Shown here one piece after another: positions 1-7,026 of a stretch of DNA of 29,598 nt; position 1 is the first letter of the stretch; each line of letters opens with the position of its first letter. The notes under the pieces are model-generated. The model ran no database searches, had not been told where the DNA came from, and worked only from the letters and a program-made list of their open reading frames with translations. The position numbers were made by a program, and so were the translations under genes. The DNA is taken from contig CAKNXK010000025.1 in the NCBI GenBank assembly GCA_932182025.1, positions 1 to 29,598 on the forward strand, read 5' to 3'. The stretch comes from an uncultured Candidatus Melainabacteria bacterium (lineage in GTDB: Bacteria; Cyanobacteriota; Vampirovibrionia; Gastranaerophilales; Gastranaerophilaceae).

Positions 1-135
1 GAAGATCTTGAACTCGAAATCCCTGATGATGTTGAAGCTCCGGAAGACACCGCGCTTCCGCCAACTACGGGTGACGGACTTCCAGAAGGCACACCAGAAG
101 CAATAAAACCGGATAAAAAAGAAGATGAAGAATAA
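1..135 (+). CDS. C-terminal end of an unidentified acidic protein (partial)
   Basis: The window opens inside a reading frame that runs 44 codons to a TAA at 133-135. The visible tail is very acidic and rich in proline and glycine, with clusters such as IPDDVEAPEDTALPP and a final KKEDEE. That composition suggests a disordered C-terminal tail rather than a folded domain, so the family cannot be identified. A 10-bp inverted repeat 10 bases after the stop probably marks the 3' end of its transcript. The frame is open without interruption and its stop sits just before that hairpin, so I take it as a real gene end, but the function is unknown. Confidence 0.6.
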   Translation, partial: EDLELEIPDDVEAPEDTALPPTTGDGLPEGTPEAIKPDKKEDEE

Positions 136-145
136 TGAATAACTT

Positions 146-170
146 GGAGATGGTTCATAGAACCATCTCC
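146..170 (+). terminator. Hairpin after the partial gene, probable terminator
   Basis: GGAGATGGTT and AACCATCTCC form a perfect 10-bp stem around the loop CATAG. The sequence after it (TTATGTTATA) is only weakly T-rich, so intrinsic termination is plausible rather than certain. Its position between the stop at 135 and the -10 box at 177 argues that the ATG at 135 is not the start of the next gene, because the hairpin would then be coding. Confidence 0.5.
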
Positions 171-173
171 TTA

Positions 174-182
174 TGTTATAAT
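174..182 (+). promoter_or_regulatory. Extended -10 promoter of the TPR gene, predicted leaderless
   Basis: TG-T-TATAAT is a perfect extended -10 element. The hexamer (177-182) ends six bases before the ATG at 189, so transcription would begin at or next to the start codon. I see no good -35 and no Shine-Dalgarno. The same arrangement recurs at 14971-14986. Confidence 0.55.
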
Positions 183-188
183 ATAGCT

Positions 189-1121
189 ATGGGAATGGAT
201 GAAATAGAAAATTTACAAGAAACTCTTCAAAATGATCCTTCTAACTTTCAAGCTAGAAGAGAACTTTCTATTCTACTAGCAAACAACGGTTTTAATGAAG
301 AAGCATTATCTAATCTGAAATATTTGGAAAAATATTTTCCTGAAGACTCTGAACTTCAATACAACCTCGGTATCCTATATGAAAAACTAAAAGATTTTGA
401 CAACGCAAAAAAAGCTTACCAAAAAGCTATTGAAATATCTCCACAGGATGATTTTTATTACAATTTAGGCGAAGTTCTTGTTAGTCTCAAAGAATGGGAT
501 GAAGCAATTGAAGCCTTTAAAACAGTTCTCAAAACCGACCCAAACGACGGAAACTGCTATTTTAATCTTGGGCTTTGCTATCTTAACAAAGATGAAAAAA
601 ATATCGCAGCTGATAATTTCCAAAAAGCAGTTGAACTAAATCCGCAAGACATCTTTGCACATTTTTATCTTGGTAATATTTACCAAGCAAACGGTTTAAC
701 TAACTTTGCGCAAGAATGTTACGAAAAAGTTCTTGCAATCTCACCTGATTACAGTTGGGCTTATTTCAATCTTGCCTCAATCGCTTACAAAAATGGCAAT
801 ATTGAACAAGCAAAAGAATATCTCTTAAAAACAATCGAATACAACAAACAAGATACAGAAGCATACAAGCTTTTAACAAAAATTTGTATCAAAGAAAACG
901 AAACCGAAGAAATTATTTCAATTCTAGAAACCGCTCTGGATAAAGATGATAACGGAGATTTGTATTACGCGTTAGCACAAGTCTACAAGCTTATCGGTAA
1001 TCTTGAAGATTACGCAGATAATTTAGATTCCGCGCTTGACAGTCCGACTCTTACATATCCGAGAAATATCGTAAAACAGGAATATGACGCTATTACTTAT
1101 AAATTGGAGCAGGAAGAATAG
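189..1121 (+). CDS. TPR-repeat protein
   Basis: A 310-residue protein built almost wholly of tetratricopeptide repeats. Recurrent blocks such as YYNLGEVLVSLKEWDEAIEAF, CYFNLGLCYLNKDEKNIAADNF and AWAYFNL-type helices followed by NPQD/DPND turns give about seven 34-residue units. TPR arrays are protein-binding scaffolds, and nothing shows the partner. No signal peptide or membrane segment is present, so it is probably cytoplasmic. The frame is open back to an ATG at 135, but a terminator-like hairpin and a TATAAT lie between 135 and 189, so I place the start at the ATG at 189 (195 is also possible). Its stop TAG shares one base with the recN start codon, implying co-transcription and coupled translation. 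Identity as a TPR protein is firm; role unknown. Confidence 0.88.
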   Translation: MGMDEIENLQETLQNDPSNFQARRELSILLANNGFNEEALSNLKYLEKYFPEDSELQYNLGILYEKLKDFDNAKKAYQKAIEISPQDDFYYNLGEVLVSLKEWDEAIEAFKTVLKTDPNDGNCYFNLGLCYLNKDEKNIAADNFQKAVELNPQDIFAHFYLGNIYQANGLTNFAQECYEKVLAISPDYSWAYFNLASIAYKNGNIEQAKEYLLKTIEYNKQDTEAYKLLTKICIKENETEEIISILETALDKDDNGDLYYALAQVYKLIGNLEDYADNLDSALDSPTLTYPRNIVKQEYDAITYKLEQEE

Positions 1122-2758
1122 TGTTAAGTAAAATTTTTATAAAAAATTATATTTTAATAGATGAACTTGAACTTGATTTCTCCAAAGGATTGAATATCAT
1201 TACCGGTGAAACAGGTGCCGGCAAAAGTATTCTGATAAATGCAATTGATATTGCTTTTGGTGCCAAAACAGGCAAGGAAGTTGTTAAAAACGGTGCTGAG
1301 AAAGCAATTATCGAATTAACTATTTTAGACAAAAATGATTTGGCTTCTAAAATACTTGAAGAATATGGAATAGACAATATAGGCGAAGAAATTATCCTCT
1401 CAAAAGAAATTACGCAAACTGGCTCGCGTTCAAGAGTTAACGGATGTTTGGTTAATCAGGAATTTATCAAAAACTTTAGAGAAATTTTCCTTGATATTCA
1501 CTCTCAACACCAAACTTATTCGTTTCTCCAACCAAAATTTCATATAGCATTATTGGATAATTATATTAAAAATCCTGTTTTACTAGAATACAAAAAAAAA
1601 TTTGATAAATATAAAAATCTTTTGACAAAACTTGATAACCTCAAAAATGCTTCTGAAAAAACAGAAGAACAGATTGATTTTCTTAAGTTTCAGGTTGGAG
1701 AGATTGAAGAAGCTTCACTTGTTTTAAACGAAGACGAAGAGCTCAGCAACGAGCTTTCCGTGTTAGAAAACGTAGAAAAACTAAAAGAGCTTACAGGATC
1801 TTCGTACTGGACGCTATCAGGTGATGACGGTTCAATTATGGATGCGTTATTCCAGATAAAAATGTCAATTTCAAAAGCTGTAGGTTTAGATAGTTCACTT
1901 GAAGAAACAGAGTCTCAATTATTAAATGCTATTGAAACATTAAAAGATTTGTCATCATCTTTGAGAGATTATTCAACATCTCTTGAAAACGACACAGAAA
2001 GAATTAACACAATTCAAGAACGCTTATTCTTAATAGAAAAACTCAAACGCAAATACGGAGGAACAATAGAAAAAGTTCTTGAAACAGGTGAAAAACTAAG
2101 AAAAGAACTTGATGGAATAGAGTTTTCAACCCAGAATATTGAAGAACTTGAAGCAGAAATTGAAAAATCTAAAAAAGAACTTCTTATTAAAGCAAATGAA
2201 ATATCTTCTGATAGAAAATCACATGCACAAAAGCTTTCGGAACTAATTGTTGAAAAACTCGAAAAACTAGAGCTTCCAAAAGTGCGTTTTGAAATCGGGT
2301 TTGAAGCAACAGAACTTGGAACAAATGGTATTGATAAAGTTGAGTTTCTAATTTCCACAAATATTTCAGAAGGGCTTAAACCACTTGCAAAAGTTGCATC
2401 AGGGGGTGAGATTTCCCGTGTAATGCTTGCTATAAAATCAATTTTTGCTCAAACAGATAACATTGATACAGTTATTTTTGACGAAATTGACACAGGGATT
2501 TCCGGTAAAACTTCTCAATCTGTTGCAGATGAAGTAAAAGAATTATCCAAATACATGCAGATAATTATGATTACACACCAAGCAATAATAGCATCAAAAT
2601 CCGATAAACATATTTATGTTCGTAAGACTCAAGATGAAAAAACCAGTGTAAATATTTCGATTTTAGATGAGTCTCAAAAAGTAAAAGCAATTGCAGAACT
2701 CGCGTCAGGTGAAGTTACTGATGAGTCACTGAAGTTAGCGGAGTTATTGATTGGATAA
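1121..2758 (+). CDS. recN: DNA repair ATPase RecN
   Basis: RecN is an SMC-like ATPase that acts early in double-strand break repair. At 545 aa it is close to the usual 550-560. Walker A is GETGAGKS at residues 29-36 near the N-terminus. A long coiled-coil-prone middle (about 155-370) follows. The ABC signature ASGGEISR is at about 426-433 and Walker B with the catalytic acid, VIFDE, at about 451-455, followed by the THQ switch near 485-487. The split ATPase around a short coiled coil is diagnostic for RecN rather than SMC or RecF. The start is GTG, overlapping the preceding TAG by one base, with AGGAAG just upstream. It ends 48 bp from a convergent gene. All key motifs are intact. Confidence 0.97.
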   Translation: MLSKIFIKNYILIDELELDFSKGLNIITGETGAGKSILINAIDIAFGAKTGKEVVKNGAEKAIIELTILDKNDLASKILEEYGIDNIGEEIILSKEITQTGSRSRVNGCLVNQEFIKNFREIFLDIHSQHQTYSFLQPKFHIALLDNYIKNPVLLEYKKKFDKYKNLLTKLDNLKNASEKTEEQIDFLKFQVGEIEEASLVLNEDEELSNELSVLENVEKLKELTGSSYWTLSGDDGSIMDALFQIKMSISKAVGLDSSLEETESQLLNAIETLKDLSSSLRDYSTSLENDTERINTIQERLFLIEKLKRKYGGTIEKVLETGEKLRKELDGIEFSTQNIEELEAEIEKSKKELLIKANEISSDRKSHAQKLSELIVEKLEKLELPKVRFEIGFEATELGTNGIDKVEFLISTNISEGLKPLAKVASGGEISRVMLAIKSIFAQTDNIDTVIFDEIDTGISGKTSQSVADEVKELSKYMQIIMITHQAIIASKSDKHIYVRKTQDEKTSVNISILDESQKVKAIAELASGEVTDESLKLAELLIG

Positions 2759-2761
2759 TCA

Positions 2762-2794
2762 CCCCGCCCCAACCCTCCCCATCCAGGGAGGGAG
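2762..2794. repeat. GC-rich inverted repeat between convergent genes, possible dispersed (REP-like) element
   Basis: Between recN and the small heat-shock gene lies a short island of nearly pure G/C runs. CCCTCCC (2773-2779) pairs with GGGAGGG (2786-2792) around a six-base loop, preceded by CCCCGCCCCAA. Its composition stands out sharply from the AT-rich surroundings. It could serve both convergent genes as a 3'-end hairpin, but lacks a T-tract. Copy number cannot be judged from one window. Confidence 0.55.
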
Positions 2795-2806
2795 TGCAGG
2801 ATTCAC

Positions 2807-3313
2807 TTATTCTTTAAACGGAACTGTAATAATGTATTTATCACCTTTACGTTCTTTAGATATTTTATCAGTCTCTAAGTCTTCGTCAAGATAATATGAT
2901 TGCGAGAAATTAACTATTTTTTCACCGCCAAAATGTTTTTCGTCCAACTCACCCGATACAGTGATAATATGGTCTCTAATCTTTACATTAACGTCTTTTT
3001 CGTTATTTTCTAAAGGTTTTAAATCAACAATCACTTTGTATTCATTATTTTCTTTCACAAGATTAACCAACATTGGGCGCATTTTAGGCTCAAACGGGTT
3101 TTCATTAGTCATCTTATCTTCTATTCTTTGGAAGCTTCTTTCCTGTTGACGCATAACTTTTTCAATACGTTTTGCGTTATACATAGGATCGGTCATTCTG
3201 TGAAGCATAAGTTCCATTACGCAGTAGAACGCGATAAATGCAATAATGAATGTCATAAGAGCAATTGCTCCAATTCTCAACCAATGATGTTTAGTGCTTT
3301 CGTTTTCGTACAT
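2807..3313 (-). CDS. Membrane-anchored small heat-shock (Hsp20/alpha-crystallin-like) protein
   Basis: A 168-residue protein in two parts. Residues about 11-35 form one hydrophobic segment (IGAIALMTFIIAFIAFYCVM), a membrane anchor. After a charged helical linker rich in arginine and glutamine (40-70), residues about 80-168 have the shape of an alpha-crystallin domain: YKVIVDLKPLENNEKDVNVKI, then DHIITVSGELDEK, and a final GDKYIITVPF strand, the usual last strands of Hsp20. Small heat-shock proteins are normally soluble ATP-independent holdases, so an N-terminal anchor is unusual. The start has a strong AAAGGAG ribosome binding site. It appears to be a single-gene unit on the minus strand, downstream of a terminator at 3358-3392. 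The Hsp20 fold is an assignment from pattern and could be a related CS-like domain. Confidence 0.75.
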   Translation of the reverse strand: MYENESTKHHWLRIGAIALMTFIIAFIAFYCVMELMLHRMTDPMYNAKRIEKVMRQQERSFQRIEDKMTNENPFEPKMRPMLVNLVKENNEYKVIVDLKPLENNEKDVNVKIRDHIITVSGELDEKHFGGEKIVNFSQSYYLDEDLETDKISKERKGDKYIITVPFKE

Positions 3314-3350
3314 ATAAAAACTCCTTTCTTAAAGTTCTTAGAATATTAAA

Positions 3351-3392
3351 CTCAATAAAAATTCCCCGAGCAATAACCACCCGGGGAATTTT
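3351..3392 (-). terminator. Intrinsic terminator of the AGCS symporter gene
   Basis: Minus-strand AAAATTCCCCG and CGGGGAATTTT form an 11-bp stem (3382-3392 with 3358-3368) around a 13-nt loop, followed by a T-rich stretch. It lies 26 bp beyond the stop of the symporter gene and before the heat-shock gene. Confidence 0.87.
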
Positions 3393-3417
3393 CCAGTATT
3401 AAAATTTATATGTAATA

Positions 3418-4920
3418 TTAAAACTTAATAAACTTCATATTATGTCTTTCTAAGTAATCTTTCAAGTCTCGTTTGATTTCAGGAGCCAGAATATAAAGAA
3501 CGATTACGTTAGGAATGCACATTGCAATCATCATTGCATCTGTAATATCAATAATTGATTTAACATTCATAGCAGAACCGATAATAATAAATAAGCAATA
3601 AATCAGATTGAAAGTTAAAACACGTTTTTTGCCTTCACCTAACAAGAAAGTCCAAGCTTTTTGTCCATAATATGCCCAACTGATTAATGTTGACATTGCA
3701 AACAATACAGCAATTATTGAAAGAATTATCGGGAAGAACGGTATTACTGACTGGAATGCATTTGAAGCAAGTTCGATACCTGAAATTTCTTTTGCAGCGT
3801 GAGTACAAGCACCGGAGAATACAATTGCAAAAGAAGTGAACAAACAAAGAACACCTGTTAAGAAAGTTTCTAACAAAGCAACAAAACCTTGTGAAACAGG
3901 TTCTTTTGTTTGAGCTGTAGCATAAACAATCGCTGCAGCACCGGTACCTGCTTCGTTAGACTGAACAGAACGTCTTAAACCAATAATAATAGTACCGAAT
4001 ACTCCGCCTGCAACAGCTGTTGGGTGGAATGCTTCTCTTATAATTAATGCAATCGCATGCGGAATGTTTGCAAAATTAGCTAATATTACAATCAATCCTG
4101 AAATAATATACAATGCGCACATTGTAGGAGTTAGAACCGTTGTAACTTTAGCAATACTTTTGATACCGCCCATAACAACTAAACCAATAAGTACAGCAGC
4201 TACAGCACCGATAATCCAAGCATAACCGTGGAAAATACTTCCTTCTCCGCCTGTAATGAATATAATTTGGTGAGCAGTCTGGTTAATCTGAATCATATTA
4301 CCGCCTGTAATACCACCGCCAATACAAAGAATAGCAAATAATACAGACAAAGACTGACCTAACCAGCGCATTTTCTTTCTGGTCAAACCGTGCGCAATAT
4401 AATGCATCGGACCGCCGGAAACAGAACCGTCAAGATTAAATCTTCTGTATTTTACAGCAAGAGTTGCTTCAATAAACTTGATTGACATACCTAATAAAGC
4501 GCCAAAGAAAATCCAGAACGCTGCACCAGGACCGCCGATTGAAATAGAAATTGCAACACCTGCAATACTACCAATACCGATTGTACCGGATAATGCTGTA
4601 GCAAGGGCTTGGAATGAGCTTACTTCACCACAACCATCATCAGATTTTTCAGCAGGTTTTATAACTGTATCAATTGCGTGTTTAAATCCCCATACAGAAA
4701 TACCTTTGAAATAAATTGTAAAAAATATTCCTGCAAATAGAACCCAGAAAATAATCAAAGGAACATTGTTACCCGCAATAGAAATCGGGAAGAAAATAAG
4801 TTTGGCGACTTTATCCGTGTAAGGTGCAATGTTTTGGTCAATAAAAGCATCGACATTCATTGCATGAGCTGATTGTAAGCTCATAAACATAGCGGATAAC
4901 ATCATCAAAAATTTCTTCAT
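3418..4920 (-). CDS. Sodium:alanine/glycine symporter, AGCS (DagA/AlsT) family
   Basis: A 500-residue polytopic protein of the alanine/glycine:cation symporter family, which couples Na+ or H+ entry to uptake of small neutral amino acids. Family marks are SSFQALATALSGTIGIGSIAG near residues 101-121, GGPGAAFWIFFGALLGMSIKF, SGGPMHYI, and the QSNEAGTGAAAIVYATAQTKEPVSQG block, with about ten hydrophobic segments. The N-terminus MKKFLMMLSAMFMSLQSAHA looks like a cleavable signal peptide before the first transport helix, an extension seen in the longer AGCS subgroup. GA-rich sequence (GAGGAAAAGAGAAG) upstream supplies a modest ribosome binding site. Its own promoter (4964-4992) is flanked by paired palindromes, and a strong terminator follows. 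The exact substrate cannot be read from sequence. Confidence 0.93.
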   Translation of the reverse strand: MKKFLMMLSAMFMSLQSAHAMNVDAFIDQNIAPYTDKVAKLIFFPISIAGNNVPLIIFWVLFAGIFFTIYFKGISVWGFKHAIDTVIKPAEKSDDGCGEVSSFQALATALSGTIGIGSIAGVAISISIGGPGAAFWIFFGALLGMSIKFIEATLAVKYRRFNLDGSVSGGPMHYIAHGLTRKKMRWLGQSLSVLFAILCIGGGITGGNMIQINQTAHQIIFITGGEGSIFHGYAWIIGAVAAVLIGLVVMGGIKSIAKVTTVLTPTMCALYIISGLIVILANFANIPHAIALIIREAFHPTAVAGGVFGTIIIGLRRSVQSNEAGTGAAAIVYATAQTKEPVSQGFVALLETFLTGVLCLFTSFAIVFSGACTHAAKEISGIELASNAFQSVIPFFPIILSIIAVLFAMSTLISWAYYGQKAWTFLLGEGKKRVLTFNLIYCLFIIIGSAMNVKSIIDITDAMMIAMCIPNVIVLYILAPEIKRDLKDYLERHNMKFIKF

Positions 4921-4963
4921 AGTCTTCTCTTTTCCTCAATTCGTCTAATGTAATAATCTCGAC

Positions 4964-4992
4964 ATTACTCTATTGTAACAAGAACATGTCAA
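4964..4992 (-). promoter_or_regulatory. Probable promoter of the AGCS symporter gene
   Basis: On the minus strand a perfect -35 TTGACA (4992-4987) is followed after 17 bases by AGTAAT (4969-4964), a -10 matching the last four consensus positions. The predicted start leaves a leader of about 37 nt. Palindromes flank the -35 on both sides. Confidence 0.5.
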
Positions 4993-5013
4993 GTTTTTTA
5001 AAAATTGTTACAA
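4973..5013. promoter_or_regulatory. Paired TTGTWACAA palindromes over the symporter promoter (operator candidate)
   Basis: TTGTAACAA (4973-4981) and TTGTTACAA (5005-5013) are exact reverse complements of one another and each is itself a TTGT-N-ACAA palindrome. Their centres are 32 bp apart, about three helical turns, bracketing the -35 box at 4987-4992. This geometry suits a dimeric repressor binding two sites on the same DNA face. A related 19-bp palindrome lies at 25299-25317. Confidence 0.45.
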
Positions 5014-5070
5014 AGATTTATACTTTACTTTCCTTTTATTTATAAGGCAAAAGGAAAGAATAAGTACAAA

Positions 5071-5109
5071 CAAAAATAAAAGGAATTAAAGATTTTCTCT
5101 AATTCCTTT
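5071..5109 (-). terminator. Intrinsic terminator of the flagellar operon / repeat element
   Basis: On the minus strand AAAGGAATTA (5109-5100) and TAATTCCTTT (5088-5079) form a 10-bp stem around an 11-nt loop, followed by TATTTTTG. It ends transcription coming from the flagellar genes and the repeat element before the symporter promoter. Confidence 0.75.
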
Positions 5110-5114
5110 ATAAA

Positions 5115-5230
5115 ACGGAGTTTAACTAAAGTCTTGCTTATGGCGCTCATACAACCCGTAGTCTCACCTAAAGGCGGGTTGGAAAGTTTACATTGAGCCT
5201 GTAGTTTCACTAAACCAGCCACCCAAATGT
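5115..5230 (-). repeat. Three 42-nt-spaced repeats; candidate structured RNA, unknown
   Basis: Downstream of the flagellar hook/rod gene the minus strand carries TTTAGTGAAACTAC (5214-5201), TTTAGGTGAGACTAC (5172-5158) and TTTAGTTAAACTCC (5130-5117). Each copy starts exactly 42 nt after the last. The first two also share a following AGGCTCAATG / GGGTTGTATG stretch. CAACCCG (5181-5175) can pair with CGGGTTG (5158-5152) in a perfect 7-bp hairpin, while an upstream GGGTGG could compete for the same CCAACCC. A terminator follows. A 60-codon frame with a GTG start spans it, but one repeat has an extra base that shifts frame relative to the others, which argues against coding. It could be a 3'-UTR RNA, a small RNA or a decayed repeat. 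The rest of the 4921-5244 gene-free stretch holds the promoter, operators and terminator listed separately. Confidence 0.45.
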
Positions 5231-5244
5231 CTACGTGCGTAGTA

Positions 5245-6081
5245 CTATTGTGTTGCCATTTCCATTGCTGATTGTAAGAGGTCTTTATTTGTTTTAATCA
5301 AAGCTTTTACAAGCTCCATTTGAACTTTTGCCATCTGGTAATCAGCCATATTGTTTTTGAAATCTATGTTTGATTGCTCTAATAACCCTGAACGGATTTC
5401 ACCACGACCTACAATCGGCTTGCCGGATTCTTCCGTCTCAACGAACATACCTTGCTTAACTTCATACAACCCGCTCGGATTATGGAAGTTTGCAGTCGCA
5501 ATTTTATACAAGGGAACCGAACGGTTTCCGCCATCTGCTTTACCATAAATGGTTCCATCATTCTTGATTTCGTACTCATCATACTTGCCAAGGAATTTAC
5601 CGTTATTAGGGTCAATCCATAACTTAATATTTGTTGTTGGAATACTCATTGCACCGCCTTTTAAAGCAGTTTCTTCGTACAAATCTGCACTTATAGATTT
5701 TGTACCGGACATGATTTCACCCTTATCATTTAGTATATAACCCTGAACAGTAGCTCCGCTTGTAGCACGGTAAACACCCTCCGAGTCAAATGTAAATTCA
5801 CCCAAACGAGTATAAGAAACACTGTTATCAGGATTTCTTACAACAAAGAACCCTGTACCTTCAAAGAAAAGGTTCTCATTAGACGTACCCGGAGTTGATT
5901 TACCCTGACCATGATTTTTAACATTCTGGTCAATTACAGCACCGCCAAGGAAGGTTTTGAAATTAACCTTATTTTCTCTAAACCCCGGCGAATAAACATT
6001 TGTCATGTTATCAGCAAGCACATCCATCCACTGAATTGTTGCTTTTTGGGTATTAATCGCGGTTGTGTAAATATCATTCAT
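5245..6081 (-). CDS. Flagellar hook/basal-body rod protein (FlgE/FlgF/FlgG family)
   Basis: A 278-residue axial component of the flagellum. The N-terminal rod motif reads MDVLADNMTNVYSPGF (about 19-34), a variant of the family's NNLANVNTTGF. The central GTGFFVVRNPDNSVSYTRLGEFTFDSEG block is typical of the FlgG/FlgE D1 domain. The C-terminus GLLEQSNIDFKNNMADYQMAKVQMELVKALIKTNKDLL matches the coiled-coil tail used for export and assembly. The frame is open 16 codons further upstream, but the ATG at 6081 begins directly on the MNDIYTTA start and overlaps the fliK stop by eight bases. Following fliJ and fliK, it occupies the place of the short (about 264 aa) hook protein of Gram-positive clusters, so hook protein is more likely than distal rod. 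No flgD lies between. Confidence 0.88.
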   Translation of the reverse strand: MNDIYTTAINTQKATIQWMDVLADNMTNVYSPGFRENKVNFKTFLGGAVIDQNVKNHGQGKSTPGTSNENLFFEGTGFFVVRNPDNSVSYTRLGEFTFDSEGVYRATSGATVQGYILNDKGEIMSGTKSISADLYEETALKGGAMSIPTTNIKLWIDPNNGKFLGKYDEYEIKNDGTIYGKADGGNRSVPLYKIATANFHNPSGLYEVKQGMFVETEESGKPIVGRGEIRSGLLEQSNIDFKNNMADYQMAKVQMELVKALIKTNKDLLQSAMEMATQ

Positions 6082-7024
6082 CTCTGCGACCTTTCTTTTG
6101 GTTGTCTTCTTTTTGCTCTCTTCGTTCACGTCGGTTTAATTCTTCATACTCAAGATTTTTTTCATCAAACCGTTGTTTCAAAAGAGGTAAGTTTTCTTTT
6201 AAATATGCTTCCGCAATTTGTGTTGAAGGAAGAAAGTCTGCTGAGACTTTTCCATCCCTTGATATTTTTATAATGACAGAAATACCATTGTCAAAATCTA
6301 TTCTTAAAGGCTGCTGTGTTTCTTTTGCTTTTGCAAGCATATCTGCTAAAGTTTTTGAAACTTGAACAGATTTTTGAGCAGCTTCCGGCGCAAGTTTATC
6401 CAAATTCACTTCACCTTTATCTGCTAATGAAGCAAAAACCTCTACATCAGCTTCATTCATTATTATATTATCGTATTTAACAACATTTTCTATTGTAATA
6501 CCTGATTTCACATCAACTTTTTTAATACCTTCTTCGCGATTAACAACTTTTTCTGATACTTGATTAACCATTGCAATATTTTCAGCCATTGTAGAAAGTA
6601 TTGCAGCTTCTTCTGCAAGCTCTGCGGCAGTTGAAACCAAAACCTCTGTCTTATCTGCATTTTCGTTTTCATTTCCCATAAACGATGAAAACGGCTGCCC
6701 GTCACCTGAAAAATTCATGTTAGGATTCATTTGAGGTAAAACATCTTTTTTGTCTTGAATATTGAAATCGTTATTTATCAAATTATCACCTTTTTCAGTA
6801 TTATCGGCTTGTTTTAACGGAAGCTTTAACTCAAAAGGAAGCTTCTCCTCTAATTGGTCGACCTCTTTCGGAGCTTCTACTTCTACTTCTACTTCTTCAA
6901 TTTGAACATTTTCAAGCTCTTTTAATTCATCAGCAAAACTAACTGACGGATTTTTTTGAGTACTATTTGATGTTTTTTGCTTTACTTGTGCTGTTTGATT
7001 AACATTTGATGAGTCAATATTCAT
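6074..7024 (-). CDS. fliK: Flagellar hook-length control protein FliK-like
   Basis: A 316-residue protein with a low-complexity acidic N-terminal half (runs such as VQIEEVEVEVEAPKEV) and a conserved-looking C-terminal part. Residues about 235-300, with LRIDFDNGISVIIKISRDGKVSADFLPSTQIAEAYLKENLPLLKQRF, have the strand-strand-helix pattern of the Flg_hook domain that binds FlhB and switches export specificity when the hook reaches length. The poorly conserved N-terminal ruler region is normal for FliK. It starts two bases after the fliJ stop and overlaps the hook/rod gene by eight bases, giving a tight fliJ-fliK-hook operon. The assignment rests on domain shape plus position; confidence is good but not absolute. 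Confidence 0.78.
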   Translation of the reverse strand: MNIDSSNVNQTAQVKQKTSNSTQKNPSVSFADELKELENVQIEEVEVEVEAPKEVDQLEEKLPFELKLPLKQADNTEKGDNLINNDFNIQDKKDVLPQMNPNMNFSGDGQPFSSFMGNENENADKTEVLVSTAAELAEEAAILSTMAENIAMVNQVSEKVVNREEGIKKVDVKSGITIENVVKYDNIIMNEADVEVFASLADKGEVNLDKLAPEAAQKSVQVSKTLADMLAKAKETQQPLRIDFDNGISVIIKISRDGKVSADFLPSTQIAEAYLKENLPLLKQRFDEKNLEYEELNRRERREQKEDNQKKGRRDE

Positions 7025-7026
7025 AA

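Noticed and set aside
135..188. Upstream ATG giving an 18-residue longer TPR protein
   Set aside because: The segment contains a perfect 10-bp hairpin followed by an extended -10 promoter and gives a non-TPR-like N-terminus.
5040..5222. 60-codon minus-strand frame with GTG start through the triple-repeat element
   Set aside because: The repeats are similar in nucleotides but one copy carries an extra base, so they do not encode repeated peptides. There is no ribosome binding site, and the frame runs into a terminator hairpin.
5115..5230. Glycine riboswitch for the AGCS symporter
   Set aside because: A tandem architecture before an amino-acid symporter is suggestive, but the glycine-aptamer core sequences are absent and the element is separated from the gene by a terminator and a new promoter.
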